Below are positions 1 through 9,212 of a stretch of DNA of 64,000 nucleotides, piece after piece. The stretch comes from CALKZN01 sp050633785 (GTDB lineage: Bacteria; Pseudomonadota; Gammaproteobacteria; Arenicellales; Arenicellaceae): positions 45,405 to 109,404 of the forward strand of contig JBOEHE010000039.1 of NCBI GenBank assembly GCA_050633785.1, in the 5' to 3' direction. Each line of letters begins with the position of its first letter. The first letter of the stretch is position 1. The position numbers and the translations under genes are program-made. The notes under the pieces were generated by a model. The model was not told where the DNA came from. It saw only the letters and a list, made by a program, of their open reading frames with translations, and searched no databases.

Positions 1-225
1 TCCGCAAAATACATAATAAGAGAAAAATACGCCTCAGCAGGACATCATGTATATACTGGAAAAGTGAAATTTTCCTTTACAAAAGAAGGAGTATTGGAAA
101 CTACTTGCATGGCAATAACGACAATCGTTTCGGTTAAAGGTGACAAAGTGGTTGAACACAGGGACTACATTGACTATGACAATCTTGAATCTTCTAAAAA
201 AACCGGAGATCAAAATTGTTCCTGA
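1..225 (+). CDS. C-terminal part of an NTF2-like / SnoaL-like family protein (cut by window edge)
   Basis: The forward frame is open from base 1 to a TGA at 223-225, giving 74 residues without a start, so the 5' end lies outside the window. The sequence has the alternating strand pattern of the last sheets of an NTF2-like / SnoaL-like fold: a 'YTGKVKF' strand, 'MAITTIVSVKGDKVVEHRDYID' style strands and a final 'HRDYIDYDNL'. Family members are small ligand-binding or isomerase-type proteins. Which one this is cannot be told from the fragment. The family call is from pattern recognition only. Confidence 0.5.
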   Translation, partial: SAKYIIREKYASAGHHVYTGKVKFSFTKEGVLETTCMAITTIVSVKGDKVVEHRDYIDYDNLESSKKTGDQNCS

Positions 226-710
226 TCGCGTTTGCACCTAAGTCATAAGGAAAAGGAGCGTATTTTATAAAAGGAATACGCTGTTTATAACAATGTTAAT
301 GAACCCACTGATTGCTATGTTGGCTGAAGGAATTCTAGCCTGTCAGAAGTAGTATGCCAGTCACCATTTGCAATCATTTGTGGGTGCCGGTGGTCATTAA
401 ATATTTGGCTCAGGCTGGCATATCCGCAAAGCACAGAGTGAAAAAAGTGGTGATGCCAGCATGATAGTTAGTAAGGGTTTCTGGTTTCAGAAATTCTGCA
501 TTTTGACAAAGCTTGAATAACGGCATTGCTTGCATATTCAATTAAAACCAACAGGTATTTCATTAATCGAAATTCTCTGAATAAACAAGAGCTAAGGCCC
601 ATTTGTTCTGGAAATAGTTGATTTTGCAAGTTTTTCTGCGTTGACGACTGTCCTGAAGTGGCGCATGTTTAATTCCATAATTGGTTGAGAATAGTGTGGA
701 GAAGGTCAGT
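226..710. other. Intergenic stretch of 485 bp
   Basis: Apart from the hairpin at 257-282, I see no coding frame with credible composition or ribosome site here. It should hold the promoter of the gene starting at 711; no clear -35/-10 pair stands out. Confidence 0.4.
257..282. terminator. Hairpin after the first gene, weak terminator candidate
   Basis: AGCGTATT (257-264) and AATACGCT (275-282) form a perfect 8-bp stem with a 10-nt loop, about 30 bases after the stop codon at 225. The following bases (gtttataa) are only moderately T-rich. Confidence 0.4.
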
Positions 711-2210
711 ATGATTGAATTTGATGATGCACAAATTGGAATGGCGATTGCTGTTTCTGTATTTGATGAAGTGTTCAAAGAATATTATCTGGCCAACGAT
801 TTAGAGACTTTCAGTTTACAGACCAATCCTGATGACCCTGATTCTCTGAGCATTGATCTGGCGCTAAATCCTCCTGAGTTCTTTATGGAACAAAGCGATG
901 AAACCTCACGCACTTTCCTATTGTTGACAGGGGGCTTTCCAAATCCTTTATTACCCGATGAGGAAGTTCCGGTTGAGCTTAAGGTACGTTTGATTTTTAC
1001 CGCTGTGCCTGCGGCTGAAGAGGGTGATGTTGTCAAGTTAGGCATTGCCTATGGCGGCATCGATTTTATTAACGATGAATTGCAGCCTTTCTTTGTTATT
1101 GCTACAGGTGCTGACTCGCCAGAAACAGCAGTGACTGAATTCAGTGAATCTTTTGCTGACAACAGTGTAATACAAGCGGTAACTGCACTGGAGTTGGATA
1201 TTATTCGTCCCCTAGTCGAGGGTCTTGATGGAATGTTCTTTTCAGAAGATGATAATGCTCGCCCAGAACTATCAGAATGGTCGGTTCATATTCAGTTGTT
1301 GATAGGTCAGGGTAGTAACAGGGTTGATGCTCTGGGAATCTTCATTGCTTTGCCCGACACCAGTGCTGTTCCTGGCAATAGTGACAGTTTTTTGATTAAC
1401 AGCCATCAACTGGTGTTGGCTTACAGCCGTAACTTTCTGGATGAGGCTTTGGCGATTGGAGCGTCCGACCAAGTCGGTAAAGAGATCGACGGTGCTGAAA
1501 TTACTTCGTTGGACTTGCGTATGGGCGATGGTGCTATCAACGTAGATGGAAAGGTGAAGAAGAACCTGGTTACTGTCAGTTTTGATGGTCCTCTACACCC
1601 GAGTTTGATTCGTGGAACCCTGCATATTCTAGTTGACTCAAGTGATGTTTCGGCTGATGTTCCGGATGCCTTTGAATGGTTCTTAAAAGTGCTTTCTATT
1701 CTTTTTATAGGCGTTTTTACCGCTATATTCAAAATCTTTGATGCCGTTGATGGCATTGAGGAAGGAGCGGAGTCTCAAGTGCAAGGCGCTTTATCTGAGA
1801 CATTGGGTAAGGCTTTGTTGGGTCTCACTGATGGGCTGAAATTCAATACAGAAGTGAGTGAGATCAGTGTGATTTCAACAACCGATTTTCTAAATATTGT
1901 TGATGGCCATATGTTGTTCTTTAATCGTATTTTTGTTGGTAAACAACTCGAAGAAATTGACGAGGCTTTTTATAGTAAAAAGCTGCGTAAATTTGTCCTT
2001 TTTAAGTTGAAAAGTGGTTTGCGGTTAAGTGCAGCTGATTTGGCTTTATTAGTCGGCCAAGGAAAAATCGAATTGCTTAATCATCATGATGTGGCAGAAA
2101 GCTTTATTCGTTCCGATCATGACCTGACTGAGCACAATAATCTGCTTGAAATTTTTGGAGATAATGCACCCGATGAACCCACTATTGCAGATATCCCTGA
2201 AGCCGAATAG
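711..2210 (+). CDS. Hypothetical protein, possibly TULIP/P47-like lipid-binding fold
   Basis: A 499-residue protein without signal peptide. The ATG at 711 is chosen over an in-frame TTG at 681 because GGAGAAGG (698-705) sits 5 bases before it. The protein is acidic and rich in beta strands. One hydrophobic stretch (around residues 325-345, 'FLKVLSILFIGVFTAIFKIF') could be a membrane-associated helix. The pattern of long amphipathic strands followed by 'GDGAINVDGKVKK' and 'FDGPLHPSL' reminds me of bacterial TULIP (P47/OrfX type) lipid-binding proteins, but that is an impression and no motif proves it. It is followed 78 bp later by the nuclease gene on the same strand. Confidence 0.55.
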   Translation: MIEFDDAQIGMAIAVSVFDEVFKEYYLANDLETFSLQTNPDDPDSLSIDLALNPPEFFMEQSDETSRTFLLLTGGFPNPLLPDEEVPVELKVRLIFTAVPAAEEGDVVKLGIAYGGIDFINDELQPFFVIATGADSPETAVTEFSESFADNSVIQAVTALELDIIRPLVEGLDGMFFSEDDNARPELSEWSVHIQLLIGQGSNRVDALGIFIALPDTSAVPGNSDSFLINSHQLVLAYSRNFLDEALAIGASDQVGKEIDGAEITSLDLRMGDGAINVDGKVKKNLVTVSFDGPLHPSLIRGTLHILVDSSDVSADVPDAFEWFLKVLSILFIGVFTAIFKIFDAVDGIEEGAESQVQGALSETLGKALLGLTDGLKFNTEVSEISVISTTDFLNIVDGHMLFFNRIFVGKQLEEIDEAFYSKKLRKFVLFKLKSGLRLSAADLALLVGQGKIELLNHHDVAESFIRSDHDLTEHNNLLEIFGDNAPDEPTIADIPEAE

Positions 2211-2288
2211 GCGGCTTTAATAGAGATGTAAGTTTTCTGCGATAGTATCGATATTTGTGATCTGCTATCAATTAACAACGGAGCTAAT

Positions 2289-3170
2289 ATGAGTACACCC
2301 ATAACACTCGCTACATTCAATTGCTACTGGTTATACGATAATGAAGAGCCCTTAAAACGCTGGGAGGAACGCTTACCTGACGGTGGGTTGGCTGAAAAAG
2401 TGGAACAAATTGCCAGCTCAATTATTGCCATTGGTGACGAAGAGGGAAGTCCAGATATTGTCGCTTTACAGGAAGTTGAAAACGAATTTGTTATTGAAAG
2501 GCTGCTTGTTAAACTGGTAGAGCTGGGTCATCACTACGCACATTCATGGGTGAGCCAGACGTTGGATCCTTTTACTGGACAAAATGTGGCTTTACTGAGC
2601 AAATACCCGGCAACAATAGAGCCAATACGTCGCCTTGATCAAACTACACAAGAGTACTTTGATCATCATGGTCGGTCTAGAATTGGTAGTCTGGGCAAGT
2701 TTCTACGGGTTGATGTGCAAGTTAAGCAGCAGGTGATCAGTGTTTATATTGCCCATCTGAAATCCAGAAGAGGAGGCACGCAGAACAGCCGTTATCTGCG
2801 CGAAGCTCAAGCTCAGATATTGCGTCGCTATTCCAGGCCAAGGGTGGAACAGGGTAACAATCGTTCTCCGTCATTTGTCGCCATGGTGGGTGATTTTAAT
2901 GATAACCCTGGCAGTACACCTCTACAGATCATGCAAGGTGAGCGTGACCCGAGTTATGAATTGCGTTCAGCAACACGAGACTTATCTGAAGAAGAACAGT
3001 ATACCCATACTTTTGGTGGTGAAAAGACTCAGTTAGATCATATCCTTTTGAATCTTTTTGCTGACCAACGCACTCTTGCTGCGGGGTTTACCCGGATTGA
3101 TGATGAGATTTCTGATCATGATGCCGTCTGGGTGAGACTGGATCTTGATATGGAGCTGGAGGACGATTAA
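2289..3170 (+). CDS. Endonuclease/exonuclease/phosphatase (EEP) family protein
   Basis: A 293-residue protein with the full EEP metal-hydrolase signature in order: 'TFNCYWLYD' at the N-terminus, 'DIVALQEVEN' (metal-binding Glu), 'IAHLKSRRGG', 'MVGDFNDNPGS' (catalytic Asp/Asn) and the C-terminal 'LDHILLN' and 'SDHDAVWVRL' (catalytic His). EEP enzymes cleave phosphodiester or phosphomonoester bonds in nucleic acids, inositol phosphates or lipids; the substrate here is not evident. There is no signal peptide, so a cytoplasmic site is likely. GGAGC lies about 5 bases before the ATG. Confidence 0.85.
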   Translation: MSTPITLATFNCYWLYDNEEPLKRWEERLPDGGLAEKVEQIASSIIAIGDEEGSPDIVALQEVENEFVIERLLVKLVELGHHYAHSWVSQTLDPFTGQNVALLSKYPATIEPIRRLDQTTQEYFDHHGRSRIGSLGKFLRVDVQVKQQVISVYIAHLKSRRGGTQNSRYLREAQAQILRRYSRPRVEQGNNRSPSFVAMVGDFNDNPGSTPLQIMQGERDPSYELRSATRDLSEEEQYTHTFGGEKTQLDHILLNLFADQRTLAAGFTRIDDEISDHDAVWVRLDLDMELEDD

Positions 3171-3252
3171 CTTACAATGAGATTTTGCTCAAGATAGGTT
3201 TGGTTGGGGTTCGAATGGAATCTGCAAGTTGCAAAACAATAAAAGACGAGTG

Positions 3253-3298
3253 CTGATTTCACTCAAGCTCAAAAGAGAAGGAGGTGGAGTGAAATCAG
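3253..3298. terminator. Strong hairpin between convergent genes
   Basis: CTGATTTCACTC (3253-3264) pairs perfectly over 12 bp with GAGTGAAATCAG (3287-3298), with a 22-nt loop. It lies between the converging genes ending at 3170 (+) and 3331 (-) and probably stops transcription from both sides, though no long T-run follows. Confidence 0.5.
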
Positions 3299-3330
3299 TA
3301 TAATCTGTTTATAAACCCCTTGTTGTGGCA

Positions 3331-4410
3331 TTAGGGTTTGTTTTTTAGTTTTAGGGCATGTCTGGCATGGGATTTAACTTTTCTGTGCAAAGAGCTTTTT
3401 ATCACTTCGTTTAGTAAGGGAACACTCCGACTGTCATTCGATTTACCGATATTTAAAACGCAATATGCTAATCCATCGATAATGTTGTCATCAGAAGCAG
3501 AAGAAGGGTCGACCACTGCTCGTTGTGTGCGAGCAACCATCATATTAAACACGCCGCTGTCCGTATATAATTTTTTCTTATTGACCAGTGCTGCGGCTCG
3601 TTGAAATTCAGCGGTCTCTGGAGAGTTTAAGCCTGCTACAATGTGAGGGAAAGCTGATTCTACAGGGCCTACCGTACTAATTGCCTCTTGCTCTGAAATC
3701 ACTTCATCTTGGAAAGTTGGATTTGCTTGAGGCTTGACTCCTTTAGCATCAAATTGGCTACGATCGTATTCAGCTAATATTTTAATGGTTATGTCTTCAG
3801 GAGCCAACACCGGATAGACATGAGCTATATTCTGTCCCGAAACATCCGTTTCATCAGAAATCAAAACATCGAACGTGCTGGAAGCAAAACCACTCACTGC
3901 TTGGTCTATAAGAGGAATGATACTTCCGGCAGAAAATTCACCTTCACGTTTTTTACGTGTTTTTGCCTTCAGTTTACCTAGATACACGACTTCATTCTTA
4001 CCCAATGTGAATGCGCTATGCATCGGCAAAAGAAAGTGACCAAGGATAAGTTTTCTTTGGGCGGAGCCGCTGATTCCTTTTAGGATATAATCACCAGGAG
4101 GCAACGCCCCTCTAAAATAGCCAGAAGCTCCACTACCTTGAAAACCAAGGAACTCTTTAGGGTTTAACAAGACATTAAAACGATCTTTTTTATCTTTAGC
4201 GTCCGGTTTTTCAATGTGTAAAATCATAGCATTGTTGGGGTTGTAATTCGGTTTTACACTGTTTCGAATATCTACCCCCATTATAAAATACGAGTTTTGA
4301 CTGAAGTCCAAAGTTTTTGTTCCATTGTCAAATGCTGAGTTCTGAACAGTGGCACAACCGGTTAGAAGTAATACTGGTATTAAAAATAGGATGTATTTTG
4401 CTAATTTCAT
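3331..4410 (-). CDS. Outer-membrane-type lipoprotein of unknown function
   Basis: A 359-residue protein starting with a lipoprotein signal: a hydrophobic helix ending in the lipobox L-L-T-G-C, with the lipidated Cys at position 19. The rest looks soluble and mixed alpha/beta; the last third (residues about 240-359) is helical and reads like HEAT/ARM-style repeats. No enzyme motif is visible. The gene is alone, diverging from the outer-membrane barrel at 4969. I do not recognise the family. Confidence 0.65.
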   Translation of the reverse strand: MKLAKYILFLIPVLLLTGCATVQNSAFDNGTKTLDFSQNSYFIMGVDIRNSVKPNYNPNNAMILHIEKPDAKDKKDRFNVLLNPKEFLGFQGSGASGYFRGALPPGDYILKGISGSAQRKLILGHFLLPMHSAFTLGKNEVVYLGKLKAKTRKKREGEFSAGSIIPLIDQAVSGFASSTFDVLISDETDVSGQNIAHVYPVLAPEDITIKILAEYDRSQFDAKGVKPQANPTFQDEVISEQEAISTVGPVESAFPHIVAGLNSPETAEFQRAAALVNKKKLYTDSGVFNMMVARTQRAVVDPSSASDDNIIDGLAYCVLNIGKSNDSRSVPLLNEVIKSSLHRKVKSHARHALKLKNKP

Positions 4411-4968
4411 TGGGAATTCATTTAATATAGAGCGATAGAAAATGCGTTTATTTTATCGCTAAAATCAATAGGCACAATCAGAATCTACAAGTTCATTGAA
4501 AAAATACCATTTGAATTTTTTAACTTCCTTGTGTACAAGAAAGTTTATTCGTTTATTTATATGAGAGCTGACACGCTGTTTTTTAAAAGTTTGAAGATGT
4601 TTCCATCATCTGTGAATTTGTACAAAAATTAATAATGCACTGAGTCTGCTTTTGTTAAAATTTCCTTATGGTCATTCGTGTTTTGGATAAAATGCAAATG
4701 GCTTTTCAGGATTAAATTTGTCATGAAAGCTTTATGGTAAAAGGATATCTGGACAGGGGAGTGGTGTGATAGCAGCACTCATTATTAAATTGAAAAATTA
4801 AATTGAAAAAGTAATAGGAATACTTCAAAGACATTTATCAGAAATGCATCGTTAGGCAATGCTGAGCTTTGCATTGCAAATGTTCGTTTATTACATAGAA
4901 CTGAATTCTGAATCTATATAATTGAGGTTGGTTATTACATTATTAAAGGAAATACTTTAAGGAAACTT
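4411..4968. other. Divergent intergenic region of 558 bp
   Basis: AT-rich region between a lipoprotein gene (-) and a barrel gene (+), so it must carry two promoters. It contains a short tandem repeat of 'attaaattgaaaa' near 4785-4810. No open frame with coding character was seen. Confidence 0.4.
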
Positions 4969-5637
4969 ATGAAAAACATTACATTAAGCGCAACTGCTGC
5001 TGCCGTTTTACTATTGTCACAGCCAGTTTTAGCTGGCACATGGAGCGTTGGTGTGAATCTGGGGCAAAGTTCAAGCGATGCCGTTGAAACACAGTGCAAT
5101 AATATTGAGCGCGATTTCTTTCAATCTCGATTCCCTGCTACTCAATTTTCGTGTACTTCGGATGATTCTGACACTGCTGTTGGAGTTAATCTGGGGTATC
5201 ACTTTGATAACACTTGGGGAGTCGAATTTGGTTATATGGATTTTGGTGAATACACGGCGAATGTCCGAGGTGATGGAACAGGAACATTCCGCACAACCGG
5301 CACTAATGATGCACTGCCATTGTCTCTGGAAGCCTCGGCTCTGTATCTGGCAGGAACAGCCTCAGCGGCTATTTCTGACAAATGGTCGTTGACTGGTCGC
5401 CTGGGTGTTGCTCAAGTAGATGCAGACTTTTTGTCACAACAATTTGGTTTTGCTAATTCGGGGAATAATACCGGATTGATGGCGGGTGTTTCTTTGGACT
5501 ATCAAATTCAAAAGCAATGGAATGCTGTTGTTCGCTATGACTATTTTGAACTTGCTCCAGATTTTGATCGGTCTTCGCGCCTCGATATTGATACTAATAT
5601 TGATGTGTTGTCTCTGGGCGTATCTCACTCATTCTAA
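4969..5637 (+). CDS. Outer membrane beta-barrel protein (OmpA-like porin fold), copy 1
   Basis: A 222-residue protein with a Sec signal peptide (cleavage after 'PVLA', residue about 22) and then eight or so amphipathic strands ending in a terminal Phe ('SLGVSHSF'), the signal for insertion by the BAM complex. Typical turns and strands are 'WSVGVNLGQSSSDA', 'WGVEFGYMDFG' and 'WNAVVRYDYFEL'. Two Cys in the first extracellular loop (near residues 38 and 57) could form a disulfide. It is closely similar to the gene at 8450, from which it is separated by a reductase/regulator cassette. Substrate unknown. An AAGGAAA site precedes the ATG. Confidence 0.8.
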   Translation: MKNITLSATAAAVLLLSQPVLAGTWSVGVNLGQSSSDAVETQCNNIERDFFQSRFPATQFSCTSDDSDTAVGVNLGYHFDNTWGVEFGYMDFGEYTANVRGDGTGTFRTTGTNDALPLSLEASALYLAGTASAAISDKWSLTGRLGVAQVDADFLSQQFGFANSGNNTGLMAGVSLDYQIQKQWNAVVRYDYFELAPDFDRSSRLDIDTNIDVLSLGVSHSF

Positions 5638-5660
5638 TTAATCGCATTTGTGAAAGTACG

Positions 5661-5693
5661 AAGCTCATAGTGCATAGCGCTATGAGCTTTTTT
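5661..5693 (+). terminator. Intrinsic terminator of the barrel gene
   Basis: AAGCTCATAG (5661-5670) and CTATGAGCTT (5680-5689) form a 10-bp stem followed directly by T residues, 24 bp after the stop codon at 5637. Confidence 0.85.
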
Positions 5694-5722
5694 CTTAGAT
5701 AGGGTGAGGGGGTGGAAAGATG

Positions 5723-6613
5723 CTATATGAATTCTGAAAAACGTTCTAACAATTCTTTAACGCCGGGTTTGACTAAGGTTTGTGCGCTGATATGAGGGGT
5801 TACCTTGCTTTTCGGGTGTTGCCAGAATGGATGTTTTGCTAGTAAAGGTTCATTGTCAAATACATCTAGCAGTGCCCATTGGATATGGTTTTGGTCAACC
5901 GCCTGCAATAATGCTTCTTCATTTATGATTCCCCCTCGAGACATGCTGACCACTGCTGCCTGAGGTGGAAGCTCAGCCAGAGCCGCTTGATTGATCATGT
6001 TTAGAGTGTGATGATTTTTGGGTAATAGATTGATTAAAAGGTCTGTTTTTTGCAAAAATTCATCGAGTTCTGGCTTTATTGTATAGCAGTTTATTCCTTT
6101 AAGTGTTTTTCTGCTTCTTGAGCACGCTATGACCTTATAACCATTATCTGAAAGGTGATTGGCAACTGCCTGACCTAATTCTCCCAAGCCAAGAACCCCT
6201 GTAGTGAAGCTGTCACGAGTGCGGTAATCTAACGGTTTCCATGACGCTTGTCGCTGTGTCTGTTCATAAGCATCGAAGTGGCGTTGATAACGTAGTGCGG
6301 CGTATTGTGCATATTCGCACATAGCTGTTTTCATGCCAGCATCGTGTAAGCGGAGCAATGGTACGTCGTCTGCTAATGTTAGATCGGTAAGGTGGTCTAA
6401 ACCGGCACCTAAAGCAAAAGCCGCTTTCAGCCTGAGTTGGGTTGACCAATCTCTGGTTTTGGGGTGCCATAGTAAAAGAAAGTCTGCTACTTCTGGTAAA
6501 TTGTCTTTGTTTGCATCATAGATGCGAATATTCGCATTCTGCTGTGAAAATTCAGTTTGCCATGAAGAAAAATCAAAACTCAAACTGTCAAAGATAAGAT
6601 TAATTGTTGTCAT
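5723..6613 (-). CDS. ghrA: 2-hydroxyacid dehydrogenase, glyoxylate/hydroxypyruvate reductase A type
   Basis: A 296-residue NAD(P)-dependent D-2-hydroxyacid dehydrogenase. Visible are the Rossmann loop 'GVLGLGELGQAVA', the NAD-binding 'INLLPKNHHT', the substrate Arg in 'SMSRGGIINEEAL', and the catalytic His in 'TPHISAQT' after 'LDVFDNEPL'. Length and sequence fit the GhrA branch, which reduces glyoxylate and hydroxypyruvate. The start is set at the ATG at 6613, overlapping the preceding VOC gene by 14 bp; upstream in-frame codons run deep inside that gene. It forms a two-gene operon with the VOC protein and diverges from a LysR regulator. Confidence 0.85.
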   Translation of the reverse strand: MTTINLIFDSLSFDFSSWQTEFSQQNANIRIYDANKDNLPEVADFLLLWHPKTRDWSTQLRLKAAFALGAGLDHLTDLTLADDVPLLRLHDAGMKTAMCEYAQYAALRYQRHFDAYEQTQRQASWKPLDYRTRDSFTTGVLGLGELGQAVANHLSDNGYKVIACSRSRKTLKGINCYTIKPELDEFLQKTDLLINLLPKNHHTLNMINQAALAELPPQAAVVSMSRGGIINEEALLQAVDQNHIQWALLDVFDNEPLLAKHPFWQHPKSKVTPHISAQTLVKPGVKELLERFSEFI

Positions 6614-7025
6614 CGCTTGCGAATATGTTGTGTTTATCTTGAAAATATTTGAATTCCAGCGCATTTCCAGAAGGGTCATGCAAAAAGAAAGTGCCTTGTT
6701 CACCCGCCTTTCCTTCAAACCTTATCCTGGGTTCAATGAGAAAGGTAAATCCATTAGCGCGTATTCGTTCAATCAACTTTTGCCAAGTTGTTTGATCTAC
6801 TATTAAACCAAAGTGTGGGATAGGAACCTGATCGCCATCAACTGGGTTTTTGATGGCTGGAGAAGATCCCTGTGGATTTAAGTGTGCGGAGATTTGATGG
6901 CCATAAAAATCGAAGTCTATCCAGGTTGCAGCACTTCTGCCAACACTGCAACCAAGGACATCGATATAGAAGGAACGAGCCTTAGACAGATCGTTGACTG
7001 GAAAGGCTAAATGAAAAGTATGCAT
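6600..7025 (-). CDS. VOC family (glyoxalase/dioxygenase-like) protein
   Basis: A 141-residue single-module vicinal-oxygen-chelate protein. It begins 'HTFHLAFPVNDL..ARSFYIDVLGC' and shows the second beta-alpha-beta-beta-beta unit 'IPHFGLIVDQTTW', 'FLIEPRIRFEG' and 'TFFLHDPSGNALEFKYF'. Metal ligands are probably the His near position 5, the His of 'IPHFG' and a C-terminal Glu. It resembles the short VOC proteins annotated as glyoxalase-like or extradiol-dioxygenase-like; substrate unknown. It is the first gene of the operon with the GhrA-type reductase. Confidence 0.8.
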   Translation of the reverse strand: MHTFHLAFPVNDLSKARSFYIDVLGCSVGRSAATWIDFDFYGHQISAHLNPQGSSPAIKNPVDGDQVPIPHFGLIVDQTTWQKLIERIRANGFTFLIEPRIRFEGKAGEQGTFFLHDPSGNALEFKYFQDKHNIFASDDNN

Positions 7026-7153
7026 AAAGAATACCTGTTGAGTATTAATAATATAAATGTATTTTTATTGAATAATTTGGCCATGTAAAACGAGATTTTC
7101 TCCATATTGTTGAGTTTTTATCACAAAGTGTTGAAATGTGTCATACTGATACT

Positions 7154-8071
7154 ATGCGTAAACTTCCCCCTCTGAATGCCATAAAAACCTTTGAGTCTGC
7201 TGCTCGTCATTTAAATTGTACTCGAGCGGCCGAAGAGTTAAATGTCACTCCTGGAGCTGTCAGCAGGGCCATAGCTCATTTGGAGTCACAGTTGAATATT
7301 GCCTTATTCACGCGTGTTAAAAAGCGCTTGCAACTAACAGATGCAGGAAGAACATATTTGCACCATGTTACTCAGTCATTGAACCAATTGTCCATTGGAA
7401 CCAATGAACTATTAGAACATCGAGGTATTGGCGGACAGCTCAGAATTGGTGTTTTACCAACCATAGGGACGCGTTGGTTGATACCCAGGCTCAGAGACTT
7501 TCGGCAGAAATATCCCACAATCTCATTTGAAATCGTTACTGTACCTGCAGATTTTTCTCTGGGTTTGATGGATTTGGATTTTGAAACCCTGGGCATCGAC
7601 ATTGCATTGTTTTATGGTCAGGGAAATTGGTCGGGCATGGAGCAAACTCCTCTGGCTAAAGAGTCTCTGGTGCCTGTCGCTTCTCTAAAGCATTTTGATA
7701 CCTTACAAGCACTACCAACGCTAAAGACTCAGTGGCAGGATTTACCTTTGTTGATGCATACGACACGGCCGACTGTCTGGCAGTTGTGGACACAGCAATA
7801 TTGGAACATAGCTTTAGAGCCTTTACCGGTTGCACGCTTTGAGCATTACTACATGGCTATTGAAGCGGCTTTGTCAGGCTTAGGTATTGCCTTACTGCCA
7901 TCAATTTTGATTGAAACAGAATTGCACAGGAAGCATTTGTTTGCTTTGCCTGATTATCCTTTGGAATTACCTGAACATTATTATGTGCTGCATTATGCTG
8001 CTCGTCGAGACGAGTGGAAAATTCGGGTTTTTAGAGAATGGATTTTGGAAAGGGCATTGTCATTAAATTAG
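7154..8071 (+). CDS. LysR-type transcriptional regulator, GcvA-like
   Basis: A 305-residue regulator. It starts 'MRKLPPLNAIKTFESAARH', a typical GcvA/AmpR-subfamily beginning, followed by the winged helix-turn-helix 'TRAAEELNVTPGAVSRAIAHLE' and a periplasmic-binding-like effector domain from about residue 90. An ATG 18 bases upstream (7136) is also possible; neither has a clear ribosome site, so the start was set by family alignment. It diverges from the VOC/GhrA operon and most likely controls it. Confidence 0.85.
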   Translation: MRKLPPLNAIKTFESAARHLNCTRAAEELNVTPGAVSRAIAHLESQLNIALFTRVKKRLQLTDAGRTYLHHVTQSLNQLSIGTNELLEHRGIGGQLRIGVLPTIGTRWLIPRLRDFRQKYPTISFEIVTVPADFSLGLMDLDFETLGIDIALFYGQGNWSGMEQTPLAKESLVPVASLKHFDTLQALPTLKTQWQDLPLLMHTTRPTVWQLWTQQYWNIALEPLPVARFEHYYMAIEAALSGLGIALLPSILIETELHRKHLFALPDYPLELPEHYYVLHYAARRDEWKIRVFREWILERALSLN

Positions 8072-8449
8072 ATAAGCCAAGGTTTAGAGTTTCTATTTGT
8101 CATATATAACATTATAAATACAACATAAGTTATTGATTAAAAATAAAATTGATATTTTAGTGTTTTGAAAATTTCAAGAAAACTGCAAAGAATGTAACTT
8201 GTTCAGAGAAAGAGCGTTTGAGGACTGATGTTATCTTGATGATAAACCTTCATAGCAGCATCAGTTGCTATATTGTCAATGGTCAAGTGGTAGAGTCATC
8301 AACGCACAGTATTTGTCGTTAAAGGATCGTGCAAATACGGTTGTGAGGTTCCATCAAGTTTAGTGAGGGGTACATTGGTTTGATGTTTAGTGTTGGCGTT
8401 AGCAACGTCGATCAATTTTTAATATGTACTATCATTTTTAAGGGAAAAT
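8072..8449. other. Intergenic stretch of 378 bp before barrel copy 2
   Basis: AT-rich, without a credible reading frame. It probably carries the promoter and leader of the gene at 8450. An AAGGGAAA ribosome site sits just before that gene, as in copy 1. Confidence 0.4.
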
Positions 8450-9121
8450 ATGAAAAAAACTAAATTAACTTTATCAGCAGTGGCGCTCTTTATTTCGTCA
8501 CAGCCGGTTTTTGCAGGTCAATGGAGTCTGGGAGTGAATCTGGGGCAAAGCTCCAGTGATGCTATTGTTCAACGCTGTGATACTGTTCGCAACGGATATA
8601 AACAAATCTACCCAACTGATGAATTTACTTGCAATGTTGATGATTCAGACACTTCGCTAGGGTTGAATCTGAATTATAACTTTAATAAAACTTGGGGGCT
8701 GGAATTTGGTTATGTAGATTTTGGTCAATATACGAATACGGTTTCTACTCGAGATGGGTTTTTTACTGTGTCAGGAACGGATGAAACATTGCCAACATCG
8801 ATGGACGTGTCTGCTTTGTATTTAGCAGCTACTAGCACTTGGGATATGTCAGAGGCATGGTCGGTGACTGGGCGTTTGGGTGTTGCTAAGGTTGATGTTG
8901 ATTTTCTTGCCAGAAATAATACCCCGGCCTTTGCTTCCTCAGGGGATGACACCAGCGTCATGGCGGGTTTATCTATGAACTATAAATTGCAGAAGCAATG
9001 GATGTTGGTGCTACGTTATGATTACTTTGATTTTGCCCCAGAGTTTGAGCCTAAATCAAGGTTGCTAAATATTGATACAAATATCGATGTTTTGTCACTG
9101 GGAGTAACTAAGGCATTTTGA
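8450..9121 (+). CDS. Outer membrane beta-barrel protein (OmpA-like porin fold), copy 2
   Basis: A 223-residue paralogue of the protein at 4969: same signal-peptide layout (cleavage after 'PVFA'), the same 'LGVNLGQSSSDA' first strand, the same paired Cys in loop 1, 'WGLEFGYVDFG', 'WMLVLRYDYFDFAPEF' and a terminal Phe. Differences concentrate in the predicted loops, as expected for barrels exposed to different selection. The short spacing between the copies and their matching ribosome sites point to a local duplication. Function not known beyond an outer-membrane role. Confidence 0.8.
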   Translation: MKKTKLTLSAVALFISSQPVFAGQWSLGVNLGQSSSDAIVQRCDTVRNGYKQIYPTDEFTCNVDDSDTSLGLNLNYNFNKTWGLEFGYVDFGQYTNTVSTRDGFFTVSGTDETLPTSMDVSALYLAATSTWDMSEAWSVTGRLGVAKVDVDFLARNNTPAFASSGDDTSVMAGLSMNYKLQKQWMLVLRYDYFDFAPEFEPKSRLLNIDTNIDVLSLGVTKAF

Positions 9122-9145
9122 GTTTTGTAAGATAAGACTGGAAGA

Positions 9146-9179
9146 AAAAGCCCATGGAGCATCAGCTTCATGGGCTTTT
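9146..9179. terminator. Bidirectional terminator hairpin
   Basis: AAAAGCCCATG (9146-9156) pairs with CATGGGCTTTT (9169-9179). A-run and T-run on either side let it serve both the barrel gene ending at 9121 (+) and the symporter gene ending at 9213 (-). Confidence 0.8.
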
Positions 9180-9212
9180 GAGTTTCACCAATGGTTTATA
9201 AGAAAAACGGAT

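Noticed and set aside
338..480. Possible remnant of a degraded gene between the first two genes
   Set aside because: No continuous similarity to any family could be read in any frame.
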